DNA of 64,000 nucleotides from Allgaiera indica (GCF_900106675.1 NZ_FNOB01000004.1:1-64000); one strand, 5' to 3'. Counted from the first letter of the stretch, positions 41,801-50,776 are shown. Program-made: numbers and translations. Notes: generated by a model not told the origin, from the sequence alone.

Positions 41801-43412
41801 CCTGGCTGAAGTTCTGGCGGAAGAAATGGCTCAGCGGGCGGTACATCTTCGACAAAACCGCTGCGGGCGTGTCGTCGCCCATCGAGGCGATCATCTCCTT
41901 GCCGTCTTCGGCCATCGGGACAAGAACTTGCTCCAGCTCTTCAAGACTGTAGCCCGCGGCGATCTGACGGTGGCGCAGGTCTTCGCCGCTGAATAGATGG
42001 GTCTCGGGAACGTCGCGCAGGCCCTCATTCAGATCGGTGATCTTTTTCAGCCATTCGGCATAGGGCTGGGCATTGGCCAGCCGGTCCTTCATCGCACGGT
42101 CGTGGTAAAGCTTGCCTTCGGCCATGTCGACGGCGATCAGCTGCCCCGGCCCCAGCGCGCCCTTTTCGCGCACGGTGCTTTCATCGACCGGCACCATCCC
42201 GGCCTCGGACCCGGCGATCAGCAGCCCATCGCCGGTGACCACATAGCGCATCGGCCGCAGGCCGTTGCGGTCAAGCCCGGCGCAGACCCAGCGGCCATCG
42301 GTCATCGCCAGCGCCGCGGGGCCGTCCCAGGGCTCCATGACCGAGTTGCAATAGGCATACATGTCGGCCCAGGCCTTGGGCATCTCGCCGGTGGCCTTCG
42401 ACCAGGCCTCGGGCACCAGCATGGTCTTGGCCATCGGCGCCGAGCGGCCGGCGCGCACCATCACCTCGAAGACCGAATCCAGGGCGCCGGAGTCAGAGGC
42501 CCCGGCGGGCACGATCGGCTTGATGTCCTCGGCCCATTCGCCGAAGGTCGCGGAAGCCATGCGGATCTCATGGCTTTTCATCCAGTTGACGTTGCCCTTC
42601 AGCGTGTTGATCTCGCCGTTATGGGCAAGCATGCGGAAGGGCTGGGCCAGCCACCATTGCGGGAAGGTGTTGGTGGAATAGCGCTGGTGATAGATCGCGA
42701 AAGCGCTCTCGAAGCGTTCGTCCTTCAGGTCCGGATAGAATTCCGCCACCTGTTCCGCCAGCATCATGCCCTTGTAGATCAGCGACCGGCACGACAGCGA
42801 ACACAGATACAGCGCCGGCACCTGGGCCGCGATCGCGGCCTTCTCGATCCGGCGGCGGATGATGTAAAGCTCGCGCTCGAACGCCTCGTCGTCGATGTCC
42901 TTTTCGTTGCGGATCAGGATTTGCTCGATCTCGGGGCGGGTGGCGTTGGCCTTTTCGCCCAGCACTTCGGTGTTCACCGGCACGTGGCGCCAGCCGTAGA
43001 TGTAGTGGCCCATCCGCAGCACTTCGGTTTCCACGATCGTGCGGCAGCGTTCCTGCGCGCCGAAATCGGTGCGCGGCAGGAACACCTGCCCCACGGCGAT
43101 CAGCTTGGCGGTATCGGGTTCGTGTCCGGTGCGGCGGATCTGGTCATAGAAGAACGGCGCCGGGATCTGCACATGGATGCCCGCGCCGTCGCCGGTCTTG
43201 CCGTCGGCATCGACGGCGCCGCGGTGCCAGACGGCCTTCAGCGCGTCGATGCCGTGCTGCACGACCTTGCGGCTGGGCTTGCCCGACAGCGACACCACTA
43301 GGCCGACCCCGCAAGAGGCATGTTCGTCCTCGGCCCGGTAAAGCCCGTTCTCGGCCATGTAGGCACGCTTGGCTTCTTCCGCGGCCACCCAGGATTGGTC
43401 GAATTCGGTCAT
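38871..43412 (-). CDS. gltB: Glutamate synthase large subunit
   Basis: Makes two glutamates from glutamine and 2-oxoglutarate. The 1513-residue product has a short propeptide with the amidotransferase nucleophile Cys34 in HASCGVGLVVSL. It also has the central domain, the FMN/oxoglutarate-binding domain (GHNGGTGASPATSIKYAGLP), the 3Fe-4S cysteines CIMVRQCQSNTCPVGVC, and the C-terminal beta-helix domain (GSNGCEYMTGGVAVILGS). Its ATG lies two bases after the GFA gene stop, so it is the last gene of a four-gene operon led by gltD. Confidence 0.98.
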   Translation of the reverse strand: MTEFDQSWVAAEEAKRAYMAENGLYRAEDEHASCGVGLVVSLSGKPSRKVVQHGIDALKAVWHRGAVDADGKTGDGAGIHVQIPAPFFYDQIRRTGHEPDTAKLIAVGQVFLPRTDFGAQERCRTIVETEVLRMGHYIYGWRHVPVNTEVLGEKANATRPEIEQILIRNEKDIDDEAFERELYIIRRRIEKAAIAAQVPALYLCSLSCRSLIYKGMMLAEQVAEFYPDLKDERFESAFAIYHQRYSTNTFPQWWLAQPFRMLAHNGEINTLKGNVNWMKSHEIRMASATFGEWAEDIKPIVPAGASDSGALDSVFEVMVRAGRSAPMAKTMLVPEAWSKATGEMPKAWADMYAYCNSVMEPWDGPAALAMTDGRWVCAGLDRNGLRPMRYVVTGDGLLIAGSEAGMVPVDESTVREKGALGPGQLIAVDMAEGKLYHDRAMKDRLANAQPYAEWLKKITDLNEGLRDVPETHLFSGEDLRHRQIAAGYSLEELEQVLVPMAEDGKEMIASMGDDTPAAVLSKMYRPLSHFFRQNFSQVTNPPIDSLRENRVMSLKTRFGNLKNVLDEDSSQTEILVLESPFIANAEFNELVRVFGESVAFIDCTFPAGGHHDALRLGLERIRAEAEDAVRSGAGHLVLTDMEQGKDKVAMPMILATSAVHSWLTRKGLRTFCSVNVRSAECIDPHYFAVLIGCGATTVNAYLAQDSIADRIERGLLEGTLVDAMRRYRDAIDAGLLKIMSKMGISIISSYRGGLNFEAVGLSRAMVAEYFPGMHSRISGIGVHGIQHKSEEIHARGWLSGTNILPIGGFYKARRAGENHAWEAQTMHMLQSACDRASYDIWKQYSAAMRSNPPIHIRDLLDIKPLGRAVPIDEVESITSIRKRFVTPGMSLGALSPEAHKTLNVAMNRIGAKSDSGEGGEDPAHFLPEANGDNPSAKIKQVASGRFGVTAEYLNACEELEIKVAQGAKPGEGGQLPGMKVTKLIARLRHSTPGVTLISPPPHHDIYSIEDLAQLIYDLKQINPRAKVTVKLVSASGVGTIAAGVAKAKADVILISGHNGGTGASPATSIKYAGLPWEMGLTEAHQVLAMNNLRDRVTLRTDGGLRTGRDIVIAAMMGAEEYGIGTAALIAMGCIMVRQCQSNTCPVGVCTQNEALRQKFTGTADKVVNLITFYAQEVREILSSIGARSLDEIIGRADLLTQVSRGAAHLDDLDLNPLLITVDGASKIIYDRSKPRNAVPDTLDAEIIRDGARFFEDGEKMQLSYAVRNTHRTIGTRASSHIVRKFGMRNNLQPDHLTVKLSGSCGQSLGAFAAPGLKLEVSGDANDYVGKGLSGGLIVVRPPMVSPLAASENTIIGNTVLYGATDGYLFAAGRAGERFAVRNSGAKVVVEGCGSNGCEYMTGGVAVILGSIGANFGAGMTGGMAYLYDPEGTAEEMMNLDTLVTCAVTQPHWEAELKGLIQRHAGETGSRRAAEILSHWEAERANFLQVCPKEMLPHLSHPLSDEAEAAMPAQ

Positions 43413-43414
43413 GG

Positions 43415-43858
43415 TCAGTCTCCCTCTGGGGTCGCCCCGTAAAGGGCGAGGGTTTCGGCCTCGGTCAGCCTGGGATGATCGCCCGCCAGGGCAAAGCTGT
43501 CGGGCTTGCGGTCGATGAAGATCTCGCGCGTCAGGTTCAGACCGTCGGCGTCGTCAAGCAGCCCGATCGGCACCTCGTAGTTGCCGCTGCCGTCCTGGCC
43601 CCGGTCAAAGCGGTACCAAAGTGGAGAGCCGCAGGTTGCGCAATGGCTGCGCGTGGCCCAGTCCGACGTGCGCCGCGTCACCACCTGGTCGCGGCCGTCG
43701 ACGATGCGCATCGCGGCTTCGGGCACCGTCAGGCCCAGCATCGGGCCACCCAGCCAGCGCTGGCACATCTTGCAGTGACAGGCACCGAAACCGCCGGTTT
43801 CGGCGGCTTCGAACCGTACCGCGCCGCAAAGGCAGGATCCGTGTCTTGCGCCGCTCAT
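43415..43858 (-). CDS. GFA-family zinc protein (Gfa/CENP-V fold)
   Basis: A 147-residue protein with the glutathione-dependent formaldehyde-activating enzyme pattern of cysteines: HGSCLCGAVRFE (Cys9, Cys11), GACHCKMCQRW (Cys27, Cys29, Cys32) and HCATCGSPLWYR (Cys73, Cys76), enough for two zinc sites. Most family members have no proven activity, and formaldehyde metabolism should not be assumed. Its ATG overlaps the preceding gene stop by four bases and gltB follows after two bases, so it is embedded in the glutamate synthase operon. Confidence 0.9.
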   Translation of the reverse strand: MSGARHGSCLCGAVRFEAAETGGFGACHCKMCQRWLGGPMLGLTVPEAAMRIVDGRDQVVTRRTSDWATRSHCATCGSPLWYRFDRGQDGSGNYEVPIGLLDDADGLNLTREIFIDRKPDSFALAGDHPRLTEAETLALYGATPEGD

Positions 43859-44610
43859 TGCTGCGCCTCCGCCGATGATCCGGGAATGGCGAACGACGCC
43901 GGCAGTAGCCTCCCGGGCACCGCCCGCTGCGAGGTCACGTCATCGCAATCGTATTCCGGCACAGTGGCCGCGAAGCCCGGCTGACCCGGCTGGATCATCC
44001 GCGCGGGAGAGTTGTCATAAGCGGTCTTGCCGCTCTTGTCGTCCCAGATCCCGCGCCCCGCGAAGAACGTGCGCCAGGTCTCCGAGAGATATTCGTGGCC
44101 CTGCGCCTTCCACAGCACCTCGCCGCTTGGGCCGGTGGCGGTGATCGAATATTCGGTGCGCTGCAGCGGGACGCCGTCGATGGTGACGCGTTCGCCGGTC
44201 AGCTTGTCATGACCCCTGAAGCGGTGGGCCACGCCCTGCTGGTTCACCGTCGAGAAATCGAAATCGTCCCGCCCGGTGGCCAGAAGCCTGCTGAAAGAGG
44301 CCGGGTCCGGCGCCCCGGGCTGCAGGCGTTCGTGGTTGCCAGTCTCCAGATCCTCGCTCTCGATCCACTGAGTCTCGTTATCGATCTTCGAGACGAATAC
44401 GGCCCCGTTGGTGCCGAAATCGGCGCGCCACTGATCGCCGGGCTTGTCCTGGATGCAGCGGTAAAGGTTCGACACCATGCAGCCGTGTTCCTGCACCGTC
44501 AGATAGACCTGGCACCCTTTCGGCGGGGTGAAGGTCTTCGCAGCCGCCGGGGCGGCCGCGGCCAGGGTCAGCGCCCCGGCCACAAGGGCAAGGCGGGCGC
44601 CGGCGATCAT
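43855..44610 (-). CDS. Exported protein of unknown function inside the gltD-gltB operon
   Basis: A 251-residue protein with a clear signal peptide (IAGARLALVAGALTLAAAAP, cut after AAA). The mature part has GCQVYLTVQEHGCMVSNLYR with three Cys counting CIQDKPGDQW, a long beta-rich body, and a late Cys in VPEYDCDDVTS. Periplasmic location is expected. No family is recognised. Its ATG overlaps the gltD stop (ATGA) and its stop overlaps the next gene, so it is translationally coupled on both sides. Why an exported protein should be produced with glutamate synthase is unclear. Confidence 0.8.
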   Translation of the reverse strand: MIAGARLALVAGALTLAAAAPAAAKTFTPPKGCQVYLTVQEHGCMVSNLYRCIQDKPGDQWRADFGTNGAVFVSKIDNETQWIESEDLETGNHERLQPGAPDPASFSRLLATGRDDFDFSTVNQQGVAHRFRGHDKLTGERVTIDGVPLQRTEYSITATGPSGEVLWKAQGHEYLSETWRTFFAGRGIWDDKSGKTAYDNSPARMIQPGQPGFAATVPEYDCDDVTSQRAVPGRLLPASFAIPGSSAEAQQ

Positions 44611-46046
44611 TGCGCCGCCACCGCGCTGGCGCCGGCCTCGGCCAGATAGGCCAGGATCGCATCCGCCGCCTCGCGCCCGTCGCGGATCGCCCAGACGACA
44701 AGGCTGGCGCCACGCACGATGTCGCCCGCGGCGAAGACGCCGGGCAGGCTGGTGGCATGGGTGTGGAAATCCGACTTCACCGTATTCCAGCGGGTGACGC
44801 CCAGATCCGGCGCGTCCCAGGCCTCGGGCAGGTTCTCGGGCTCGAAGCCAAGCGCCATGATCACCAGATCCGCGTCTTCGACGTAATCGGCGCCCTCGAT
44901 CACCTCGGGCACCTGCCGCCCCGTGGCATCGGGCGCGCCCAGCCGCATCTTCTGCACCAGAACGCCTTCCACCGGCGATCCGGTGAAGCCCTTGGGCGCC
45001 GAAAGCCAGACGAATTCGACGCCCTCCTCCTCGGCGTTGGCCACTTCGCGCTGGCTGCCGGGCATGTTCGCCCGGTCGCGGCGATAGAGGCATTTCACGC
45101 TGGTCGCGCCCTGCCGCACGGCGGTGCGCACGCAATCCATCGCCGTATCGCCGCCGCCGATGACGACGACGCGCTTGCCCGCGGCGTTCAGCTCTCCGCT
45201 GTCGAATTCAGGCACCTCGTCGCCAAAGCCAAGGCGGTTCGACACGGTCAGATAATCGAGCGCCTTGACCACGCCCGCGACGCCGACGCCCGGCGCCTTC
45301 AATTCGCGCGACTTGTAGACACCCGTCGCGATCAGCACCGCGTCATGCTTGCCGCGGATCGCGTCAAAGCTGATGTCGGTGCCGACGTTGCAGTTCAGCT
45401 GAAACGCCACGCCCGCGGCTTCCAACTGGTCGACGCGCTGCATCACCACGTCCTTTTCCAGCTTGAAGCCGGGGATGCCGTAGGTCATCAAGCCGCCCGC
45501 GCGGTCATGCCGGTCATAGACCGTCACCTGCAGCCCGGCGCGCCGCAGCGCATCCGCCGCCGCCAGGCCACCCGGGCCGGCGCCGATCACCGCGACGCTT
45601 TCGCTGCGTTCGTCCACCGGTTTGATCGGGCGGACCCAGCCATTTTCCCAGGCCATGTCTGTCAGGTATTTCTCGACCGCGCCGATGGTGACCGTGCCGT
45701 GACCCGATTGCTCGATCACGCAATTGCCTTCGCACAGGCGGTCTTGCGGGCAGATGCGGCCGCAGATCTCTGGGAAGGTGTTGGTGGACTGGCTGATCTC
45801 GTAGGCCTCTTGCAGGCGGCCTTCGGCCGTCAGGCGCAGCCAGTCGGGGATGTTGTTGTGCAGCGGGCAATGCGACTGGCAGAAGGGCACGCCGCATTGG
45901 CTGCATCGCCCCGCCTGCTCTGCCGCCTTCTCAGCCGCATATTCACGGTAGATCTCGTGGAAATCCTGCGCCCGAAGCGACGGCGGACGCTTTTCGGGCA
46001 TCTGCTTTTCGATCGTCACGAACTTGAGCATGGGGTTCTTGGCCAT
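44607..46046 (-). CDS. gltD: Glutamate synthase small subunit
   Basis: Flavoprotein passing electrons from NADPH to GltB. The 479-residue product has N-terminal iron-sulfur cysteines (CSQCGVPFCQSHCPLHNNIP and GRICPQDRLCEGNC), FAD-binding AVIGAGPGGLAAADALRRAG, NADPH-binding VVIGGGDTAMDCVRTAV, and the C-terminal GVFAAGDIVRGASLVVWAI. It is the first gene of the operon, reversed from the common gltB-gltD order. The AT-rich upstream region carries repeated ACCTAWAT-type motifs. Confidence 0.97.
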   Translation of the reverse strand: MAKNPMLKFVTIEKQMPEKRPPSLRAQDFHEIYREYAAEKAAEQAGRCSQCGVPFCQSHCPLHNNIPDWLRLTAEGRLQEAYEISQSTNTFPEICGRICPQDRLCEGNCVIEQSGHGTVTIGAVEKYLTDMAWENGWVRPIKPVDERSESVAVIGAGPGGLAAADALRRAGLQVTVYDRHDRAGGLMTYGIPGFKLEKDVVMQRVDQLEAAGVAFQLNCNVGTDISFDAIRGKHDAVLIATGVYKSRELKAPGVGVAGVVKALDYLTVSNRLGFGDEVPEFDSGELNAAGKRVVVIGGGDTAMDCVRTAVRQGATSVKCLYRRDRANMPGSQREVANAEEEGVEFVWLSAPKGFTGSPVEGVLVQKMRLGAPDATGRQVPEVIEGADYVEDADLVIMALGFEPENLPEAWDAPDLGVTRWNTVKSDFHTHATSLPGVFAAGDIVRGASLVVWAIRDGREAADAILAYLAEAGASAVAAQ

Positions 46047-46123
46047 GCGGGCGCCTCCCTCGGGGAAAATCGGGTGACGCCTTCCTAGACTGGCTTTCGG
46101 TTAAATAAAAGTCAGCATAGTTT

Positions 46124-46207
46124 ACCTAAATCGGACTATTTTCGCTTTCTGACCAACCTTCGGCAGAACTTTACCGATATTTAGGTCAGTTTGCGTTACC
46201 TATATCG
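46124..46207. promoter_or_regulatory. AT-rich gltD control region with three related motifs
   Basis: ACCTAAATCGG (46124-46134), CCGATATTTAGGT (46174-46186, inverted) and ACCTATATCG (46198-46207) are variants of one site, two in one direction and one in the other. They lie about 80-160 bases upstream of gltD in a stretch clearly richer in A and T than the rest of the window. This is the pattern of a regulator binding several sites. No RpoN promoter (TGGCAC-N5-TTGCW) was seen. Confidence 0.5.
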
Positions 46208-46262
46208 CAGGCCAGCAGGTTTTCCCAGCCGGCCCCAGACGCCGAAAAGGTGATTCGCGTGG

Positions 46263-47054
46263 TCAGCCGAGGGTGCCGGTTGCGGTCAGCGCCAGCAGAA
46301 GGCCGCCGAACAGGATGCGGTAGACGGCGAAGATGGTGAAGCGGTGGACCTGAATGTAGCCCAGCAGCCATTTCACCGCGATGAAGGCGGTGATCGTCGA
46401 TACCACGAAGGCGATGCCCAGGGATGTCCAGTTCTCGACCTGATGATGCGCGCCATGGGTGAACTGCTTGAGCAATTCGTAGCCCGAGGCGGCATACATG
46501 GTGGGAATGCCGACGAGAAAGGCGAATTCGGTGGCCGCGGCACGGTTCGACGTGCCCAGCAGCATCGCGACGAAGATCGTGGCGCCCGACCGCGAGGTGC
46601 CCGGAAATACCCCGGCGACGATCTGGGCCAGACCCACGGCGACCGCCACGCGCAGGGTGATGCGGGTCGAATCCGGCAGTTTGGCTGCAAAATGTTCGGC
46701 CGCGATGATCCAGAAGCCGCCGATCAGCAGCGCCCAGGCGATCGGGGTGATCGTGGTCGGCAGCTCGAACCCCAACTTCTTCACGATCAACCCCAGCGCG
46801 GCGGTGATGCCGAAGGCGATCAGCAGCTTGAAAAGATAATCGCGGTTGTCGGGATCTGACCAGTTGGTCAGCAGTTCGACCAGTCTGCGCCAGTAGATCA
46901 GCGTGACCGCCAGGATCGCCCCGGCCTGGATCACGATGTTATAGGTGTCCGAGCGCGCACCCAGCCAGTGTTCGGCCACCAGAAGGTGCCCGGTGCTCGA
47001 AATCGGCAGGAATTCCGTGATCCCCTCGATCACGCCCAGCCACACGTCGTTCAT
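46263..47054 (-). CDS. uppP: Undecaprenyl-diphosphatase UppP
   Basis: Membrane phosphatase recycling the lipid carrier for peptidoglycan and polysaccharide synthesis. The 263-residue product starts MNDVWLGVIEGITEFLPISS and continues TGH, the first catalytic motif; the second, GVFPGTSRSGATI, lies in the middle. About eight membrane helices are predicted. A TTG three codons upstream is an alternative start. It supports the envelope-related genes that follow. Confidence 0.96.
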   Translation of the reverse strand: MNDVWLGVIEGITEFLPISSTGHLLVAEHWLGARSDTYNIVIQAGAILAVTLIYWRRLVELLTNWSDPDNRDYLFKLLIAFGITAALGLIVKKLGFELPTTITPIAWALLIGGFWIIAAEHFAAKLPDSTRITLRVAVAVGLAQIVAGVFPGTSRSGATIFVAMLLGTSNRAAATEFAFLVGIPTMYAASGYELLKQFTHGAHHQVENWTSLGIAFVVSTITAFIAVKWLLGYIQVHRFTIFAVYRILFGGLLLALTATGTLG

Positions 47055-47107
47055 GTAGGTCAAGCGATGCGTCCCCGTCCAGATGGCCCCAGGGCGCCCG
47101 CCCCAGC

Positions 47108-48094
47108 TTAGGCCTTGTTCAGTTTGCGTGCGGATTCGGTGATCTCTTCGAACTGCCCCGCCGGGCGGTAACGCCAGAGATAATCGCCCACAACGGCCTC
47201 GAACGGGGTAGGGGCAACACCGAGATCGCGCAAGGTACGCGCGCCATCGGACACCACATTGTCATGACGCAGGCTGCGCACCTGGTCGCGGGTCAGGATA
47301 CGATTAACCAGCAACCCGCCGCTAAGCGTCTGAAGCAGATCGAAGGCCCCGCCCATCAGCGCACCCAGCCAGAACGGCAGGTTCACGATCAACCGCCGGC
47401 GGCGGATCTCGTTCAGCAGCCAGACGCAGGTTTCGCGCAGCGTGCGAACCTCGGGGCCGCCAAGTTCATAGATCCCCGGCTGGGCCCGACCTTCGACCCC
47501 CGCCACCGCTGCCTGGGCCACGTCATCGACATAGACCGGCTGAAAGCGCGTCTTGCCGCCGACGATCGCCAGCATCGGCGAGAAGCGCGAAAGCGACGCG
47601 AAGCGGTTGAAAAAGCCATCTTCGGGACCGAAGATCACCGATGGACGCAGGATCACCGCGCCGGGAAAGGCCTCGGTCACCGCTTGTTCGCCGGCGGCCT
47701 TGGTGCGGGCGTAATCGCTGCCGCCCTCGGCGTCGGCGCCGATCGCCGAGAGATGCACAAGCCGGCCCACGCCTTCCTGGGCGGCGATGCGGGCGATGCG
47801 GCCCGCGCCTTCGGCCTGGACGGCCCGAAAGGTATTGCGGCCCTCACGCACCAGGACGCCGACGCAATTGACCACCGCGTCGGCGCCACGCAGCGCCGCG
47901 CGCACGGACTCGTCGTCGCGGATGTTGCAGAATATAGGCTCTATCTGGCCGACGGCGCCGTAGGTCTTCACGAAAAGCGCCTCGTTCGGGCGCCGCACGG
48001 CGACGCGGATTCGCCATCCGTTCTTGGCCAGCCGTCGCGCGATGTAGCGTCCCACGAACCCCGAACCGCCATAGATCGTGACCAGCTTCGACAT
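47108..48094 (-). CDS. NAD(P)-binding SDR protein of the complex I NDUFA9 type
   Basis: An extended-SDR protein of 328 residues. It begins [20 protein letters not shown] with the GGSGFVG Rossmann motif, followed by [20 protein letters not shown] and [20 protein letters not shown]. The family (NDUFA9-like, CC3/TIP30 group) includes the mitochondrial complex I subunit and many alphaproteobacterial proteins of uncertain role. The catalytic YxxxK is replaced by YARTK, which keeps Tyr and Lys. It lies upstream of uppP on the same strand (53-base gap) and its start region faces the tRNA-Leu promoter. Confidence 0.88.
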   Translation of the reverse strand: MSKLVTIYGGSGFVGRYIARRLAKNGWRIRVAVRRPNEALFVKTYGAVGQIEPIFCNIRDDESVRAALRGADAVVNCVGVLVREGRNTFRAVQAEGAGRIARIAAQEGVGRLVHLSAIGADAEGGSDYARTKAAGEQAVTEAFPGAVILRPSVIFGPEDGFFNRFASLSRFSPMLAIVGGKTRFQPVYVDDVAQAAVAGVEGRAQPGIYELGGPEVRTLRETCVWLLNEIRRRRLIVNLPFWLGALMGGAFDLLQTLSGGLLVNRILTRDQVRSLRHDNVVSDGARTLRDLGVAPTPFEAVVGDYLWRYRPAGQFEEITESARKLNKA

Positions 48095-48213
48095 GTCCCG
48101 CCCTCCGAACCTTGGGCGCCGCGTCAGGCGCGCAATCGCTGGCCTCTGAATAGCTTCGCGGGACGGCGGGAACAAGGCGCAACTGTATCGCGCGGTTTTT
48201 GCGAAAGACCCCG

Positions 48214-48242
48214 TTGACACTGTCAGCGCCCCCCGATACATC
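48214..48242 (+). promoter_or_regulatory. Predicted promoter of tRNA-Leu
   Basis: TTGACA and TACATC are separated by 17 bases, with the tRNA starting 16 bases after the -10 box. The flanks (GTTGACACTGT and TACATCGC) are the same as in the secA promoter at 24525. Confidence 0.75.
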
Positions 48243-48258
48243 GCCCTTCACGACACCG

Positions 48259-48343
48259 GCCCAGGTGGCGGAATTGGTAGACGCGCAGGTTTCAGGTACC
48301 TGTATCGCAAGATGTGGAGGTTCGAGTCCTCTCCTGGGCACCA
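48259..48343 (+). tRNA. tRNA-Leu (CAG)
   Basis: Acceptor stem GCCCAGG pairs with CCTGGGC, followed by ACCA, so CCA is encoded. The D arm is GCGGAATTGGTAGACGC, typical of tRNA-Leu. The anticodon arm is CAGGT-TTCAGGT-ACCTG with anticodon CAG, then a long variable arm (class II) and T arm GAGGTTCGAGTCCTC. Total 85 bases. Confidence 0.97.
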
Positions 48344-48504
48344 TGTCTTTCCCCGGACAGCGACCTCTTCCCAGCATCGCCAGCGCCCCATGCGCGCGCC
48401 ACGTCAGGGCGGGCGGCGGCCTTCCGTCTTGACCTTCGCGCTTTGGTCGCGTTGCTTCGCCGGGCAGGGCCGCACAAGGCCCGATGGCAATTCCGGGGGC
48501 ATCC

Positions 48505-49518
48505 ATGCAGCGTATCCTCATCACCGGCACCGCCGGATTCATCGGCTTCCACCTGGCCCGCCTGCTGCTGGCCGAGGGCTTCCGGGTGCATGGCTTCGAC
48601 GGGATGACCGATTACTACGACGTCGCGCTGAAACGGCGGCGCCATGCGATCCTGCTGCAAAGCCCGAATTTCACCGCAACCGAAGGGATGCTGGAGGACG
48701 CCGCCCTGTTCGACCGTATGGCGGATGAGTTCCGCCCCGAAGTCATCGTCCATCTCGCCGGGCAGGCGGGGGTGCGCTACAGCCTGGAAAACCCGCGCGC
48801 CTATATCGATTCGAACATCGTCGGCACCTTCAACGTGATGGAAGCGGCCCGGCGCCTGCAGGTGGCACATCTGCTGATGGCCTCGACCTCGTCGGTCTAT
48901 GGCGCGAACGACGACATGCCGTTCACCGAACGCGACAAGGCCGACACGCAGCTGACGATCTATGCCGCGACCAAGAAGGCAAACGAATCGATGGGCCATT
49001 CCTATGCCCATCTTTGGAACCTGCCGACCACGATGTTCCGCTTCTTCACCGTCTACGGCCCCTTCGGCCGCCCGGATCTGGCGCTTTACAAGTTCGTGGA
49101 CGCGATACTCGAAAACCGGCCGATCGACATCTACAACCACGGCGAGATGTATCGCGATTTCACCTATGTCGACGATCTGGTACGGGGCATTCGCCTGCTG
49201 ATCGACGCCGTCCCGGTCCGCCCCGCCAGCCGCGACGACATCGCCGATTGGGATTCGCTTTCCCCCGTCGCGCCCTATCGGGTGGTGAATATCGGCAATT
49301 CCGACAAGGTGCGGCTTCTGGATTTCGTCGAGGCGATCGAGGATTGCCTGGGCAAGAAGGCGATCCGCAATTACATGGAAATGCAGAAAGGCGATGTGCC
49401 CGCCACCTGGGCCGATGCCACGCTTTTGCAAAACCTTACCGGCTATCGTCCGCAAACCGATTTCCACGACGGCATCGCGCGTTTCGTGGAGTGGTTTCGA
49501 GACTACTACGGCAAATAG
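48505..49518 (+). CDS. UDP-sugar epimerase of the UDP-glucuronate 4-epimerase type
   Basis: Extended-SDR enzyme of 337 residues. It has the NAD motif [11 protein letters not shown] near the N-terminus, [10 protein letters not shown] for the catalytic Ser/Thr, [20 protein letters not shown] with the YxxxK pair, and [20 protein letters not shown] and [14 protein letters not shown] typical of UDP-glucuronate/galacturonate epimerases. It should supply sugar nucleotides for polysaccharide or LPS. The ATG at 48505 follows GGGGG at good spacing; an ATG seven codons upstream is possible. It is convergent with the glycosyltransferase that follows. Confidence 0.9.
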   Translation: MQRILITGTAGFIGFHLARLLLAEGFRVHGFDGMTDYYDVALKRRRHAILLQSPNFTATEGMLEDAALFDRMADEFRPEVIVHLAGQAGVRYSLENPRAYIDSNIVGTFNVMEAARRLQVAHLLMASTSSVYGANDDMPFTERDKADTQLTIYAATKKANESMGHSYAHLWNLPTTMFRFFTVYGPFGRPDLALYKFVDAILENRPIDIYNHGEMYRDFTYVDDLVRGIRLLIDAVPVRPASRDDIADWDSLSPVAPYRVVNIGNSDKVRLLDFVEAIEDCLGKKAIRNYMEMQKGDVPATWADATLLQNLTGYRPQTDFHDGIARFVEWFRDYYGK

Positions 49519-49525
49519 AGCCTTT

Positions 49526-50776
49526 TCATCCGCGCAATTCGATCCGATCGCGCCGTGGCAGCAGCGCGTTGATCCGTTTCAGATGCTCCGGCAGGGTGGC
49601 CGAGAGGAAGTCATATTTCGCCACCGCGTCGGCGCGGGCGCGAACGCCCAGATCAGCAAAGTCCCCGGGCCGCTCCAACACCTCGGTCACCTGCGCGGCC
49701 AGCGCTGCGGGGTCGAAGAAGTCGACCAGCAGGCCATTCCTGCCATGCGCGATCACCTCGCGCACCGGCGCGGTGTCCGAGGCCACGATCGTCGCGCCCA
49801 TCGACATCGCCTCGATCAGCGACCACGACAGCACGAACGGCACCGTCAGATAGATGTGGCACCGGCTTAGCTGGATCACCTGCCGATAGGACGCATAGGG
49901 CACACGGCCCAGGAAATGCACCCGATCCCAATCCAGCCGGTCACCCAGCTCGCGCTCCATCTCGGCGCGGTAGCCGCCCTTTTCGCCGCTGCCCTTTCCG
50001 TAGGAGACCTCGTTGCCGCCGATGATCAGGGCGCGCGCCCGGGGCCGGGCGGCCAGGATCCGGGGCAAGGCGCGCATGAAGATGTGAAAGCCGCGGGTGG
50101 GTTCCATGTTGCGCGCCATGTAGGTGAAGACCTCGTCGTCGCGGGTCAGCGCGGTGTCGAGGCGGCCAAGCGAGAGGCTGGCCGCCGGGTCGGGCCGCAG
50201 CCGGTCGGTGCGGATGCCGTCGTGGCAGGTATAGCATTTGGCCTGCATTTCGGACGGAAAGGTGCCTAGCTGCCACGCGGTCGGGCATTGGCCCAGATCG
50301 ACGGAGGCGGCGGCCAGATAATTCGCACCATTTCGCGCCTGCATCAGATAGGGCGCCTCGGGCGCGGCCGGGAATTCCGGATCGAAACCCACGGATCCGC
50401 CGCGGGCGAGAAAGAAATATTCGAAATAGCCCAGCACCGGCACCCCGGGCCAGACCTGTTTGAGAAAGGTCACTTCGCCCCAGCCGATATGGCCCAGGAT
50501 GATATCTGGGGTAAAACCCTCCTGCTTTAGTTGTTGCGCGGCCAGCGCCGCGCCATAGCCATTGCCCATGCACTCCTCGAAATGGCGCGAAAGGCCATAG
50601 GCATCGGCGGCGGGGCGATGATGGCTGGCATAGGCGCGGATCGTTACGCCCGGCATCACGGGCAGACCCTGACGCTGGGTCAGAAAGACGATCCGGTGGG
50701 CGCGCTGCGCGATCAGCCATTCGAGCAGCTGGCGGTATTGGCCAGGATAATTCTGATGGACGAATAGGATGTTCAC
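49526..50776 (-). CDS. Family 4-type glycosyltransferase
   Basis: A 416-residue GT-B fold protein. It starts MNILFVHQNYPGQYRQLLEW and has a C-terminal nucleotide-sugar region with RVHFLGRVPYASYRQVIQLS, the acidic motif SWSLIEAMSMGATIVASDTA, and VREVIAHGRNGLLVDFFDPA. These are hallmarks of GT4 retaining transferases. It probably adds a sugar to an envelope or secreted polysaccharide; donor and acceptor are unknown. Its stop lies only seven bases from the convergent epimerase stop. Confidence 0.9.
   Translation of the reverse strand: MNILFVHQNYPGQYRQLLEWLIAQRAHRIVFLTQRQGLPVMPGVTIRAYASHHRPAADAYGLSRHFEECMGNGYGAALAAQQLKQEGFTPDIILGHIGWGEVTFLKQVWPGVPVLGYFEYFFLARGGSVGFDPEFPAAPEAPYLMQARNGANYLAAASVDLGQCPTAWQLGTFPSEMQAKCYTCHDGIRTDRLRPDPAASLSLGRLDTALTRDDEVFTYMARNMEPTRGFHIFMRALPRILAARPRARALIIGGNEVSYGKGSGEKGGYRAEMERELGDRLDWDRVHFLGRVPYASYRQVIQLSRCHIYLTVPFVLSWSLIEAMSMGATIVASDTAPVREVIAHGRNGLLVDFFDPAALAAQVTEVLERPGDFADLGVRARADAVAKYDFLSATLPEHLKRINALLPRRDRIELRG

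Noticed and set aside
38622-41996. 1124-codon open frame antisense to gltB and mtgA
   Set aside because: Crosses two well-supported genes on the other strand and has no family features.
48344-48504. Integrated element att site after tRNA-Leu
   Set aside because: No repeat of the tRNA 3' end and no integrase gene were seen within the next several kilobases.
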